A stretch of DNA of 64,000 nt, from assembly GCA_021324095.1 (NCBI GenBank), contig JAJPJT010000033.1, forward strand, positions 1 to 64,000, written 5' to 3'. Source of the stretch: Gammaproteobacteria bacterium. GTDB taxonomy: Bacteria; Pseudomonadota; Gammaproteobacteria; Xanthomonadales; Rhodanobacteraceae. Within the stretch, counting starts at the first letter, position 1, and each line of letters begins with the position of its first letter. Below, in pieces: positions 52,432-61,939 of the stretch. A program made the position numbers and the translations under genes. The notes beneath the pieces were generated by a model. That model was given only the letters and a program-made list of their open reading frames with translations, did not search any database and was not told where the DNA came from.

Positions 52432-53439
52432 TCAGGCCCTATCCGCGGCACGGACGACCCGCGCGACCCTGTACACCGGTTTACCCTGGGATTCGTGATA
52501 CGTGCGATTGAGCATTTCCGCCAGCAAACCCATCAATATGCTCATCATGCCTGTCGCACCCAAAAACACACACAGCAATGGCAGCGGGGTCTGAACGAAT
52601 GCGGTGCCGTAGAACCCTTTCAACACGACAGCCCAAACGCCTGCGAGGAACCCAAGCATGATACTGAGCAGTCCGAAACCCCCGAACACGTAGATGGGTT
52701 TTCCCGCGTAGCGAAACAGAAACTTCACCACCAGAAGGTCAAGCACCACCTTGATGATGCGCTCGAGCCCGTATTTCGATTCACCGTGCAGACGGGGATG
52801 GTGCGTGACCGGAATCTCGGTGACGCGCGCGCCGTTCCATGCCGCATAGATCGGCACGAAACGGTGCATCTCGCCATACAGCTTCACGCCTTCCAGCACG
52901 TCGCGCCGATAGGCCTTGAGCGAGCATCCGTAGTCGTGGAGATGCACGCCCGAAACGCGCGAGATCAAGCCATTGGCGAGCCGGCTCGGCAGATTCCGCT
53001 TGATCGCGTGATCCTGCCTATCCTTGCGCCAGCCGGAGACCACGTCGAAGCCTTCATCGAGCTTCGCCAGCAATGTTGCGATATCCGCGGGGTCGTTCTG
53101 CAGGTCTCCGTCCATCGGCACGATGATGTCGCCACGGGCATGATCCATGCCCGCCATCATCGCCGCGGTCTGGCCATAATTGCGCGCGAAGTGCACTACG
53201 GTGACGCGCGCATCCTCGCTTGCAACCGCATCCAGCCGCGCAGATGAACCATCCCGGCTTCCATCGTCAACGAGCACCAACTCCCACGATAGTCCAAGCT
53301 GATCCATTGCCGCACAAATTTTGTCGTATAGCGGGGCGATGTTATCAACTTCATTAAATATGGGGACAGTTATGGTCAACCGCGGATTATCACGGTGATC
53401 TGTCAAATCCACGTGCTGAACCTCGCCTTGAAAAGTCAT
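52432..53439 (-). CDS. Glycosyltransferase family 2 with C-terminal membrane helices
   Basis: About 335-residue GT2 enzyme of the ArnC/GtrB/DPM1-like type. GT-A motifs are 'LTITVPIFNEVDNIAPLYDK', 'ELVLVDDGSRDGSSARLDAV' and 'ARGDIIVPMDGDLQNDPADI' with DxD; 'HDYGCSLKAYRRDVLEGVKL' is the acceptor-side block. Two C-terminal transmembrane helices (about 245-270 and 280-305) suggest a polyprenyl-phosphate acceptor. The start is uncertain: ATG 53439 gives the family N-terminus, while ATG 53574 overlaps the stop of the preceding gene as ATGA but would add 45 unmatched residues. Confidence 0.9.
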   Translation of the reverse strand: MTFQGEVQHVDLTDHRDNPRLTITVPIFNEVDNIAPLYDKICAAMDQLGLSWELVLVDDGSRDGSSARLDAVASEDARVTVVHFARNYGQTAAMMAGMDHARGDIIVPMDGDLQNDPADIATLLAKLDEGFDVVSGWRKDRQDHAIKRNLPSRLANGLISRVSGVHLHDYGCSLKAYRRDVLEGVKLYGEMHRFVPIYAAWNGARVTEIPVTHHPRLHGESKYGLERIIKVVLDLLVVKFLFRYAGKPIYVFGGFGLLSIMLGFLAGVWAVVLKGFYGTAFVQTPLPLLCVFLGATGMMSILMGLLAEMLNRTYHESQGKPVYRVARVVRAADRA

Positions 53440-53570
53440 GCTCGAATTGTGCCGTCGCATCAATCCTGGACCGGTCGAACGATAAGCGTTGTTTTCATCC
53501 ATGCACCCTGCGCATAACGGTACCTCATTCGTCCTGATATTCAGCCAACCAAGGCTCCGCACTCTTCGCA

Positions 53571-56500
53571 TCATTGCACAACGAGTCGCGTTGCCAATCC
53601 GGTTGCCACATTGAAATTACCCGGGTTCACAGCATACAGCCTATAGATTCCCGGCTGGACCCCTGCAAGCGACGCTGTAAGGCGGTAACCGCTTCTTGCC
53701 ATGCTGGCGGCGCCCAATGCATCCACGACATCCGGCCGCGGTACGCCCGTGATCGCGGACGCGTAGTAGCCTCGCGAATTGTCTTTCAGAACGATCGCGA
53801 ATTGCCCCGCAGCATGTCCACTGCCATCACCGGCCCACCCTGTAAATGTGACGATCGACTCACGGGGCACTTGCGCGAAATCCGTCGCGGGCTGGCCGTT
53901 GACAGTATCGAGCGAGCACTGCACGCCTCCCGGCCGCAGCTCAAGAACATGGTCTGACGCCGCAAAACTCGTGAAAGTATGGGGAGCCGCGCGCATTCCG
54001 AAATACGGATCGTCAGGATCAAGATTCGGGTTATGGAACGGATCCCTGCCAAGAAGGTCAGGGTGCTTGCGAAACAACAGCTCGCGTTCCCTGTCCAGAC
54101 GCGCCAACTTTTTGGCGTCATGGGTGTCCTTCCCACGACTCAGTGATTCGTAGTGGAGCAACGTGATGCCTGGACAGACGATCTGGAACAAGCCGTTCTT
54201 GTGCAACCTGAAGCACAGGTCTATGTCGTTGTAGGCAACGGCAAGACTTTCATCGAATCCACCGATTTTCTCGAACTTGCTGCGTTCGACCATCATGCAG
54301 GCACCGGTCACGGCCAGCCAGTCGTACTCCAGCAGGTTGCGATGGAAGTATCCCGAATGCGCGGCATCCATGCTCACAAAAGCATGGCTAGGTCCGCACC
54401 GAAGGTTGATGACGCCGCTGTGTTGAACCGTGTACCGCTCCGGATACAGCAGCTTGGCTCCCACCGCGCCAACGTGCGGCAGCTGCGCATATCCACCCAT
54501 CCAGTCCAGCCACTGCTCTGATAGAACTTCCGTGTCATCGTTCAGAAAAACCAGAATGTCACCCTTGGCGTGCCGGACACCAAGGTTGTTGATTTCCGAA
54601 TAATTGAACGGGACGTCATGGTCCAGCACGACAACCTGCTTCGCCGCACGCAAATCGGCCAGATAGTCCAAGGTTGCCGCATCGGTCGAACCGTTGTTGA
54701 TCACCACCACTTCAAATTTGCGGTAAGCGGTCTTCTTGAAGATGCTGTCGATGCAGGTTTTCAGGACGGCGCCGTTGTTCTTGCTGGGGATGATGATGGA
54801 AAACAGTGGCTCGTCCTTGAGGAAATAGTGCGTACGGAAGTATCCCGGTAGTCCGGGCACGGGGACGAGTTCTCCCGCCAATCCGCGCCGGTGAAGGGCG
54901 TCTTCACGGGCGCGCCTGCTGGCGTCGATGGCGTAGGGCTTGGCTTGCAGATCGGATGCGCAGGACTCGGGAATGATGCGCCAGTGATAGAGCACCTTGG
55001 GAATGTGCGAGATCCGGCTGGTACGCTCGGTGATCCGCAACACCAAGTCCCAGTCCTGACTGCCGTCGTATTCACTCCGCAATCCCCCGACTTCGAGCAC
55101 CAGGGATCGCCTGACACAAGAGACATGGCACGTGTACATCGTGCTCATCAACGTGTCGGGTGACCAGTCCGGCTTGAAGAAGGGGTCGCGGAAACTGCCA
55201 TCGACATCCAGCTTGTCTTCGTCACTATAGAGAAAATCCGGATCGTCACGATCGATGCACAAGGCAAGCTCGTACAGGCAATCGACGGTCAACTCGTCGT
55301 CGTGATCCAGGAACACAATGAAATCGCCATGCGCGCGTTCGATACCCGCGTTGGTGGCGCCAGAGATGCCCTTGTTTTCCTCGAGCCTGATGACGGTGAT
55401 CTGTGGGTCGTCGAGATCATCCAATACTTGTCGCGTCTGAGGAGATGGACTGTGGTCATCGACCAGAATCAGTTCCCAGTTGGTGTACCACTGCGATTCG
55501 ACCGATGCGATCATGCGCATCAGCAACTCGGGGTCGGTGTCATAGACGGGAACGACCACCGAGAACGAGACTAGCCGCGACAGCGATCGGAGCGTCCTGT
55601 CCATTGCGGCCGAATCCAGGGCGGGCGGCGCGTAGGTATACCCAGGCCGTGGCAATGGCTCGTCACCCGTCGGCATCAATGGTCGCCGAAGTGGCACGGC
55701 CGCTCGTTCGGCGGTGGCTCGATTCCTGAGGAAGTGGATGCGCGCCGGGGTGCGCCAGGGGGTGACGACCCACCATCCGGCTTTCATGGCCTGGCGCAGC
55801 AGTTTTCGCATCGGCGGTGGGACGTGGAACAACACCGACCGGACGCGAACGAACGCCCGCCACAGGGTACTGGCGTGGATTAGGGCAAGCTCCCCGGTCG
55901 CAGCGGTTTCGGCTGCATGCGCCTGCCTGTGCGCGGCGCGCCACATCGCATTGTTCGCCTGCAGATCGGCATTCAGCGTCCGAGCGAATTCCAGCTCGTT
56001 TCGCAACTCCGCCATGGATTTTGCGAGCACGGAGATTTCCTGCTGGGATACGCGTATTTCTTGCTGAGCTGCGCGTTCGCGCTCGCCTGCAGCCGCCAAA
56101 TCTGCGTTGAGGCGTTCTGCTGTGGCCGTCAAATTTCGTTCAAGTTCGGTGCTGTGGGTCTGCAAAGCCTCCACTTGCCGCAAGAGATTGCCATGAATAT
56201 CAGATAATTGATTGGCAAGCAGATCCGACAAGGAAAACATCAGCGCTCCCAAGACGCTTTCGACAGGCCGTAGAATGCAGCGCATCTGAATGGATGTAGG
56301 CCCATCGGAAGCAGTCAAACCACCTACATCCAGTTCGATCCATGGGTCATCATCGTTGGATACAAACCAGACACCAGCTCGACCGAGATGGTCCACAAGA
56401 TACTGGTTTACCCCACGCACACGATCGCGAAAATCGACCATGGCTTCCCCATTGATTTGCACTTCGCGCAAATTAAATGCACCGGGAGAGTTGGACGGGT

Positions 56501-57575
56501 CGAACCTCACGCACACCGGAGCGATACCGGATGGAAGCGTGGCCTCGTAGCGAACGAAATCCGGCGTGGAGCGCACCGACATGGAAACTGAACGCTCCTC
56601 TAGGTACGTGCTGTCTTCGTCACGCCAGTAAAGTGTGGCCGAGTCCAGTATCGATTCGCCTAGTCCTATCCCGGTGATCGGCGTGCGCCCCCCGCTATTA
56701 GAGCCACGAACAGCGGCCGGTCCCGCCACACCATATCCGTGCTCAACCCCGATGTCCCGAAGGAGCCGGACCGTATCGCCGTATAACCGTGGTCCCAGTT
56801 TTCCGTCCATGGACGCGGCTGATATCTTCTCGAGTTTATCCGGGAGTGCGCGTGAATCGCTTCCAAAAGAACGCAACTTCGTATCTACAACACTCGCAGC
56901 TTTTGCGACGCTCGCCTCATCCACACCTAAGGCGAGCCAACGGCATAGCTGCCGTGTTGTTTCTTCCGGATTGGCGATCATCCCTTCGTAACTTACGCGA
57001 AAACAGGTCGCTTCCTCCAGGAAGTACGCCGCTGCCAACGTGGAAAGAGCTGCAATGCGAATGTTGTGCTCGTCCGAAAAGCGCTGGTTCACGCGAGCAT
57101 TTGAAGCCACAATCGCGCCCAAGTCCCGCTGCACCCATACGCACCGTACGCGATATCCCAGATGCCGGAGCGCGGACGCCCACAGTGGCAACACAAAGCA
57201 GAAACGCGGATCCTTCAAACCAATGAGTTGTGAATTCCCAAACTCTTCTTCAAGGAACTTTTGGCACTCCTGCTGAAATCCACTCACGCAGGAACCGGAA
57301 AAATCATCCCGCAAAGGTAAAAAGTCAAAATCAGCGTACCTTCTGCCAAAACGTTCGAACACGCGGTCGTTCAGCTCGTTTAGACTCTGCAGCTCAAAAA
57401 AAATGGGGTTATGTTTGTAAACGGACGGATCAACAAAGCGATCCTCCCGTCCAAAATCGATGCCACACTCGCGCAGGACATGGCTGACAACGGAAGTGCC
57501 ACTTCGCGGCGCGCCGACGACCAGTACCACATCTTTCTTTCCGACTCGCAGTTCCGGCGGTTCTCGCATTGTCAT
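53571..57575 (-). CDS. Giant sulfotransferase / coiled-coil / double GT2 / GWAGD-domain protein
   Basis: 1334-residue multidomain enzyme. (1) Residues about 15-270: a sulfotransferase-like domain with the PAPS 5'-phosphosulfate loop 'LVVGAPRSGTSVVSHVL' and 'LIGLKDPRFCFVLPLW'. (2) About 300-450: a beta-rich linker. (3) About 450-560: coiled coil ('AERLNADLAAAGERERAAQQ'). (4) From about 668: a GT2 domain, 'FSVVVPVYDTDPELLMRMIA', 'ELILVDDHSPSPQTRQVLDD', 'GDFIVFLDHDDELTVDCLYE'. (5) From about 925: a second GT2 domain, 'FSIIIPSKNNGAVLKTCIDS', 'GDILVFLNDDTEVLSEQWLD', of rhamnosyltransferase type. (6) About 1218-1334: the 'VTFTGWAGDGSG... RPDVVDAL' domain shared with the protein at 42678. Its start overlaps the Wzt stop (TAATG). 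It may add and sulfate successive sugars; the sulfate transfer is inferred from the fold. Confidence 0.9.
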   Translation of the reverse strand: MTMREPPELRVGKKDVVLVVGAPRSGTSVVSHVLRECGIDFGREDRFVDPSVYKHNPIFFELQSLNELNDRVFERFGRRYADFDFLPLRDDFSGSCVSGFQQECQKFLEEEFGNSQLIGLKDPRFCFVLPLWASALRHLGYRVRCVWVQRDLGAIVASNARVNQRFSDEHNIRIAALSTLAAAYFLEEATCFRVSYEGMIANPEETTRQLCRWLALGVDEASVAKAASVVDTKLRSFGSDSRALPDKLEKISAASMDGKLGPRLYGDTVRLLRDIGVEHGYGVAGPAAVRGSNSGGRTPITGIGLGESILDSATLYWRDEDSTYLEERSVSMSVRSTPDFVRYEATLPSGIAPVCVRFDPSNSPGAFNLREVQINGEAMVDFRDRVRGVNQYLVDHLGRAGVWFVSNDDDPWIELDVGGLTASDGPTSIQMRCILRPVESVLGALMFSLSDLLANQLSDIHGNLLRQVEALQTHSTELERNLTATAERLNADLAAAGERERAAQQEIRVSQQEISVLAKSMAELRNELEFARTLNADLQANNAMWRAAHRQAHAAETAATGELALIHASTLWRAFVRVRSVLFHVPPPMRKLLRQAMKAGWWVVTPWRTPARIHFLRNRATAERAAVPLRRPLMPTGDEPLPRPGYTYAPPALDSAAMDRTLRSLSRLVSFSVVVPVYDTDPELLMRMIASVESQWYTNWELILVDDHSPSPQTRQVLDDLDDPQITVIRLEENKGISGATNAGIERAHGDFIVFLDHDDELTVDCLYELALCIDRDDPDFLYSDEDKLDVDGSFRDPFFKPDWSPDTLMSTMYTCHVSCVRRSLVLEVGGLRSEYDGSQDWDLVLRITERTSRISHIPKVLYHWRIIPESCASDLQAKPYAIDASRRAREDALHRRGLAGELVPVPGLPGYFRTHYFLKDEPLFSIIIPSKNNGAVLKTCIDSIFKKTAYRKFEVVVINNGSTDAATLDYLADLRAAKQVVVLDHDVPFNYSEINNLGVRHAKGDILVFLNDDTEVLSEQWLDWMGGYAQLPHVGAVGAKLLYPERYTVQHSGVINLRCGPSHAFVSMDAAHSGYFHRNLLEYDWLAVTGACMMVERSKFEKIGGFDESLAVAYNDIDLCFRLHKNGLFQIVCPGITLLHYESLSRGKDTHDAKKLARLDRERELLFRKHPDLLGRDPFHNPNLDPDDPYFGMRAAPHTFTSFAASDHVLELRPGGVQCSLDTVNGQPATDFAQVPRESIVTFTGWAGDGSGHAAGQFAIVLKDNSRGYYASAITGVPRPDVVDALGAASMARSGYRLTASLAGVQPGIYRLYAVNPGNFNVATGLATRLVVQ

Positions 57576-59035
57576 TACCGTGCCTGCCGCCCTGCATTTT
57601 CCATGTTGCCGTAACCTACAAGCACCTTTGCGTCGGGGGCATCAGTTCCCTCAAACAACTCCCAACCGCATACTGGATCTTCCGCAATATCGAACAGCCC
57701 GGCGTAGCGACGGTTGGTACGTGTCGTCTCCACACGAAACATGAGAGCATCGACGATTCGGTGCAAAAAGCCGTCTCCATTGCGCGTAGCCCCCATGCAA
57801 CCAGCATTCAAGAAATAAGCCCCCGGCAGCATCAACGCCCGAAACCGGAACGCCACTCGTATCCGCGCGCGGGCAGGCACATAGATGATGCCTTCACCCT
57901 CCGCATGTGAGTCCGTCCCGTAAAGCTCGACGCCGCTGATGGATTTGATCATCATGCCGAAGTGAACTTGTGCTGCGCTGCGATCGAAGTCCACGTCGTA
58001 CGTGTAGATGTAGGCGCAGCCTGGTACGAGCACGTTCACGTCATTGCCATGAATATTCTGTATCCGCAAGGAATGAATTCGGATGCCATGCGACTCGAAC
58101 TCGACTGTGCTCTTCGGCGTGAGGTTGGAGTCGTATCGTTCCGTATCGACCATGTCGTTGTGAAGGATCCCACCGACCGGCGGGGACACTTCAGTCCAAT
58201 CGTCCGCTGATATACCAACAGGACTGGCTATGGACTTGATCTCGCTCAAAACCTCCTGGTAGCGCTGTGGAGGTGCATATATCAGTTTTTGGTAAAACGC
58301 AATGACTTCCTTGGGTCGCCCTACGAGCAGGTTGCGGCCATGCTCCATCAAAACCGCGCGATTGCAAAGTTGCAGGACGGATTGAGCAGCATGCGAGACA
58401 AAAAGGACTGTCGCCCCTGCGTCACGAATCTGGTCGATCCGCGCGAAGCATTTGCGCTGGAATGCCTCATCGCCAACAGAAAGCGCTTCATCGATGACCA
58501 GGACGTCAGGCGAAACGTTGATGGCGACGGCAAACGCCAGCCGCACGTACATGCCACTCGAGTACGTTTTGACCGGCTGATCGATGAAATCGCCGATTTC
58601 GGCAAAGTCGAGAATGGCGTCGTAGCGGTCGCGCAATTCGTCGTCGGACAAGCCGTACAGCAAACCACTCAGGCGAACGTTTTCCTTGCCCGTGAATTCC
58701 GGATTGAACCCTGCACCGAGTTCGAGCAAGGCGGCGATGCGGCCTTTGACTGCGACGCTGCCCAGCGTTGGTGTCAACGTGCCACAGATCATCTGCAGCA
58801 GGGTCGATTTGCCGGAGCCGTTGCGCCCGACGATGCCAACCGTTTCACCACGATGCACGTCGAAGGTGACGTCGCGCAGTGCCCAGAACTCATGGAAATA
58901 CGCACGCGAATGACGCCGTACCGCGCGCTGCACGCGCGGCAGGACCATCTGCTTCAAGCGATCGGCTGGCTGCGAATAGATTTCATATCGCTTGGACAAG
59001 CCTTCGACGCGGATGCTGAAATCCTCAGACGACAT
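57575..59035 (-). CDS. wzt: Polysaccharide ABC transporter ATPase (Wzt-like) with C-terminal binding region
   Basis: 486-residue ATPase that exports a lipid-linked polysaccharide with Wzm. Walker A 'VGIVGRNGSGKSTLLQMICG' (about 68-82), signature 'KTYSSGMYVRLAFAVAINVS', and Walker B 'VLVIDEALSVGDEAFQRKCF'. Residues after about 290 form a beta-rich extension like the Wzt carbohydrate-binding domain ('HFGMMIKSISGVELYGTDSH'), which in O9a-type systems recognises the terminal modification of the chain. It overlaps wzm by 11 bp and the giant transferase gene by its stop codon. Because methyl or sulfate caps are usual recognition marks, the methyltransferase and sulfotransferase genes nearby are candidates for the cap. 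Confidence 0.95.
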   Translation of the reverse strand: MSSEDFSIRVEGLSKRYEIYSQPADRLKQMVLPRVQRAVRRHSRAYFHEFWALRDVTFDVHRGETVGIVGRNGSGKSTLLQMICGTLTPTLGSVAVKGRIAALLELGAGFNPEFTGKENVRLSGLLYGLSDDELRDRYDAILDFAEIGDFIDQPVKTYSSGMYVRLAFAVAINVSPDVLVIDEALSVGDEAFQRKCFARIDQIRDAGATVLFVSHAAQSVLQLCNRAVLMEHGRNLLVGRPKEVIAFYQKLIYAPPQRYQEVLSEIKSIASPVGISADDWTEVSPPVGGILHNDMVDTERYDSNLTPKSTVEFESHGIRIHSLRIQNIHGNDVNVLVPGCAYIYTYDVDFDRSAAQVHFGMMIKSISGVELYGTDSHAEGEGIIYVPARARIRVAFRFRALMLPGAYFLNAGCMGATRNGDGFLHRIVDALMFRVETTRTNRRYAGLFDIAEDPVCGWELFEGTDAPDAKVLVGYGNMENAGRQAR

Positions 59036-59849
59036 CGGCAAAGCCCTTGCGCGTCTGCTCGAACCATGCGAAAGCAACCCACGCGAACAAGGTTGCTATC
59101 AAGACGTAAAGGCCCAGATGATCCCAGCGCGGCAGTTTTCCCCATATCAAAACGTCCTGCGAGGCCTGGGCAATGACGGTAAGCGGATTCAGGTACACGA
59201 ACACGCGATATCGCGCCGGGATCAGCGACATGGGATAAAGGATCGGCGCGAGGAACATCAAGGCCATGGTCATGATGGCGACGAGTTGCTTGAGATCGCG
59301 AAAAAAAACGCCAAGCGATGCAAGCAGCCACACCGCACCGGCGACGAAAGGCAGGAAACAGGCAACCACGATGGGAAAGAACACGACCGTCCACGGGATG
59401 TGTCCCATGATGAACGGCGAGATCACCAGCAGCACGATGGTGGAAACAAACAAATGAAACAGTCCGGATCCGATGACACTCCAGCTCAGGGTCTCGAGTG
59501 GAAAGACGACCCGCTTGACGAAATTGGTGTTGTCGATGATGACGGTAGTGGCGCGATTGGCGCATTCGGCGAAGAACGTGTTGATGTTCAAACCAGCAAA
59601 CAGCACGATCGCGTATTGAAACTGATTGGACGTCTGGTTGCCCCATCGCGATTTGAAGATCACCCCGAACACGAAGGTATAGATGACCAGTATCAGAAGC
59701 GGATTGAAGAAAGACCACATCAGGCCCGCAAACGATCCGCGATAGCGGCTGATCACGTCGCGCTTGGCCATCTGTACGACCAGCACGAAATGTCGCTTCA
59801 AAGCGACATAAGGCGACAAGGGATCGATCAGGCGGTAGGCAGTCGTCAT
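59025..59849 (-). CDS. wzm: Polysaccharide ABC transporter permease (Wzm-like)
   Basis: 274-residue permease of the ABC-2 family with about six transmembrane helices. Hallmarks are 'DVISRYRGSFAGLMWSFFNP' followed by 'LLILVIYTFVFGVIF', and 'VFFRDLKQLVAIMTMALMFL' with 'YLNPLTVIAQASQDVLIWGK' near the end. Exports undecaprenyl-linked glycan to the periplasm with the Wzt partner. It is the first gene of the long minus-strand operon; its promoter should lie in 59850-59947. The ATG start at 59849 is the first to give a standard N-terminus. Confidence 0.95.
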   Translation of the reverse strand: MTTAYRLIDPLSPYVALKRHFVLVVQMAKRDVISRYRGSFAGLMWSFFNPLLILVIYTFVFGVIFKSRWGNQTSNQFQYAIVLFAGLNINTFFAECANRATTVIIDNTNFVKRVVFPLETLSWSVIGSGLFHLFVSTIVLLVISPFIMGHIPWTVVFFPIVVACFLPFVAGAVWLLASLGVFFRDLKQLVAIMTMALMFLAPILYPMSLIPARYRVFVYLNPLTVIAQASQDVLIWGKLPRWDHLGLYVLIATLFAWVAFAWFEQTRKGFADVV

Positions 59850-59947
59850 GACAGGCGTGCGCTCCGTACCGCACGGCATGGATGGAAACGGCGGCGGATT
59901 ATCGTGCAGTTCGGCTGACTGCCGATTGTACCGGCGGGGGGTGCACC

Positions 59948-61114
59948 CTACGCCAGCGCACGGTCGAGTTCATCACGCAGGTCGCCGACGTCTTCGACGC
60001 CGACCGAAAGCCGGATCAGGCTGTCGCTGATCCCCAGCCGCTTGCGGTTGGCGGGCGGCACCGAGGCGTGGGTCATGATGGCGGGGTGCTCGATGAGGCT
60101 TTCCACGCCGCCCAAAGACTCTGCGAGACCGAACAGGTGACAGCGTTCCAGCATGCTGCGCGCTTTCTTCAAGCCGCCCTTCAGCTCGATGGTGACGATG
60201 CCGCCGCCGCCGTGCATCTGGCGCCGCGCCAGCGCGTGTTGCGGATGCGATTTCAGGCCCGGGTAGATCACGCGCTCGACGGCGGGATGCTTCTCCAGCC
60301 ACTTTGCGAGTTCCAGCGCGTTGGCACAATGCGCCTGCATGCGCAGCGCGAGGGTCTTGAGGCCGCGCAACGCAAGGAAACTGTCGAACGGGCCCGCCAC
60401 CGCACCGACCGAGTTCTGCAGGAAGGCCATGCGTTCGGCGAGGTCCTTGTCGGACACGACCGCCATGCCGCCGACCATGTCGGAATGACCGTTGAGGTAC
60501 TTGGTGGCCGAATGCACCACGATGTCGGCGCCGAATTCCAGCGGGCGCTGCACCATCGGCGAACAGAAGGTGTTGTCCACCACCATCAGCAGGTCATGCT
60601 GCTTCGCGAATTTCCCCACCTTGGCGAGATCGACCAGCTTCAGCATCGGATTGGTCGGCGTCTCCGCCCAGATCATCCGCGTGTTGGGCTTCAGCGCGGC
60701 TTTCAGTGCCGCCGTATCGTTCAAATCGATGAAACTAAAGTCGAGGCCGGCACTTCGCCGGCGCACGCGTTCGAACAACCGGTAGCTGCCGCCGTACAGG
60801 TCGTCCATCGCGATGACGTGGCTGCCCGAGTCGACGAGCTCCAGCACTGTCGCGATCGCCGCCATGCCCGACGCGAACGCGAAACCTGCGATGCCCCCCT
60901 CGAGATCGGTGACGCAACGCTCATAGGCGAACCGGGTCGGATTGTGCGTGCGCGAATATTCGAAACCCTTGTGCTTGCCGGGGCTGGCCTGCACGTAGGT
61001 CGAGGTCTGGTAGATCGGCGTCATGATCGCGCCGGTCGAAGGATCGGGCGACTGGCCGGCGTGGATCGCGCGTGTTGCGAGGCCAAGGTTTGAATGATCT
61101 TTTTTGTTTTGCAT
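59948..61114 (-). CDS. Cystathionine gamma-lyase / gamma-synthase-type PLP enzyme
   Basis: 388-residue Cys/Met-metabolism PLP enzyme. PLP lysine is about K205 in 'VVHSATKYLNGHSDMVGG'; other conserved blocks are 'TPIYQTSTYVQASPGKHKGF', 'YSRTHNPTRFAYERCVTDLE', 'ASGMAAIATVLELVDSGSHV' and 'LAESLGGVESLIEHPAIMTH'. It could act as gamma-lyase (reverse transsulfuration) or gamma-synthase (MetB); sequence alone does not separate them. The nearby cystathionine beta-synthase argues for cysteine synthesis from homocysteine. Starts at the ATG of QNKKDHSN. Confidence 0.95.
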   Translation of the reverse strand: MQNKKDHSNLGLATRAIHAGQSPDPSTGAIMTPIYQTSTYVQASPGKHKGFEYSRTHNPTRFAYERCVTDLEGGIAGFAFASGMAAIATVLELVDSGSHVIAMDDLYGGSYRLFERVRRRSAGLDFSFIDLNDTAALKAALKPNTRMIWAETPTNPMLKLVDLAKVGKFAKQHDLLMVVDNTFCSPMVQRPLEFGADIVVHSATKYLNGHSDMVGGMAVVSDKDLAERMAFLQNSVGAVAGPFDSFLALRGLKTLALRMQAHCANALELAKWLEKHPAVERVIYPGLKSHPQHALARRQMHGGGGIVTIELKGGLKKARSMLERCHLFGLAESLGGVESLIEHPAIMTHASVPPANRKRLGISDSLIRLSVGVEDVGDLRDELDRALA

Positions 61115-61117
61115 GGC

Positions 61118-61298
61118 TCAATGTAAACCCAGGTACTTGAGAATATGACGCGCCAAGGCGTCATCGATCTCTCGATGTCTCGGAATGGGCTGCTTCTGCC
61201 CTGTCTTGGGATTGCCACCGGATGTCGTGGCGAGCGCCGTGGCGCAGCAACTTGCACTCAGCTTCATTCAGCCTGCGCAACAATTCTTCGCGCTTCAC
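61118..61298 (-). pseudogene. hicA: hicA toxin, frameshifted
   Basis: Reading from GTG 61298, the frame gives a HicA N-terminus ('VKREELLRRLNEAECKLLRH' then GARHDI) and then goes out of register. In the next frame the HicA C-terminus continues ('GGNPKTGQKQPIPRHREID' then DALARHILKYLGLH) to a stop at 61118. The join lies at about 61221-61226, so a single-base indel splits the gene. HicA is a small mRNA-cleaving dsRBD-like toxin; its conserved histidine is in the 'LLRHGARHD' segment. The start overlaps the hicB stop (GTGA). It is a true mutation or a sequencing error. Confidence 0.85.
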
Positions 61299-61486
61299 AG
61301 CGCGATATCCATCACCTGGTAATCCGGTGGCACGTCGTCCAGCAGCATCTCGCGGTAGGCGTCGCGCAGATTCTCCTCGAGTTCTTCGAGAGTCTCGCCC
61401 TGGCTCATGATTTCCGGATGGTTGACCACCTTGCCGAGCCAGAATTTCTCGCTCTTCCAGCACACGATATTCAAGGTCGCGTTCAT
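61295..61486 (-). CDS. hicB: HicB-like antitoxin
   Basis: 63-residue protein with the HicB/DUF1902-type partial RNase-H-like fold: 'WLGKVVNHPEIMSQGETLEE' followed by 'LEENLRDAYREMLLDDVPP'. It lacks the C-terminal DNA-binding extension found in longer HicB proteins. Order is antitoxin first, toxin second, with overlapping stop and start. Since its toxin partner is frameshifted, the module may be decaying, and the antitoxin may persist without function. Confidence 0.85.
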   Translation of the reverse strand: MNATLNIVCWKSEKFWLGKVVNHPEIMSQGETLEELEENLRDAYREMLLDDVPPDYQVMDIAL

Positions 61487-61525
61487 GTCAGCACCTCACG
61501 ATAGCCATTCTAGCGTCCACCCCAC

Positions 61526-61936
61526 TCACGCCTGCCATGGGTCGAGCAACCCCACGCCCGCCGCTTGGAAATCTGCCGTGTTGCGCGTCACCACGATGAG
61601 TCCGTGGACCAGCGCGGTGGCGGCGATCAACGCGTCTCCGTCGGCCATCCGATTCGGCACATGCAGGCGCGCGCACTGCAACGCCACGGCCACGTCCACT
61701 GACAGCACACGCTCCGCGAACGCAGGCAGCACCTGCCCCTCCAGCCAATGGCGCAAGGCGGCACCCTGCTTCTTGTCACGACGTTCGATCTGCAACACGC
61801 CGGTCTCGATTTCCAGGACCGTGATTACCGAGACGAAGAGGTTTGCGGGCGGCACGCCACCCGCCCAAGCCTTCACTCCCGGATCGGCGTGTGGTTTGCG
61901 CAGTTCGGAGATGACATTGGTGTCGAGCAGGTACAC
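61526..61936 (-). CDS. PIN-domain ribonuclease toxin (VapC/FitB-like)
   Basis: 136-residue PIN-domain protein. N-terminal 'MYLLDTNVISELRKPHAD' supplies the first acidic residue (D5) and typical FitB look; 'VSVITVLEIETGVLQIERRD' and 'MADGDALIAATALVHGLIVV' followed by 'TRNTADF' supply the other acidic and the C-terminal motif. These proteins cleave RNA when not bound by antitoxin. It begins 3 bp after the stop of the antitoxin gene. Full length and apparently intact, unlike the adjacent hicA. Confidence 0.93.
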   Translation of the reverse strand: MYLLDTNVISELRKPHADPGVKAWAGGVPPANLFVSVITVLEIETGVLQIERRDKKQGAALRHWLEGQVLPAFAERVLSVDVAVALQCARLHVPNRMADGDALIAATALVHGLIVVTRNTADFQAAGVGLLDPWQA

Positions 61937-61939
61937 CGG

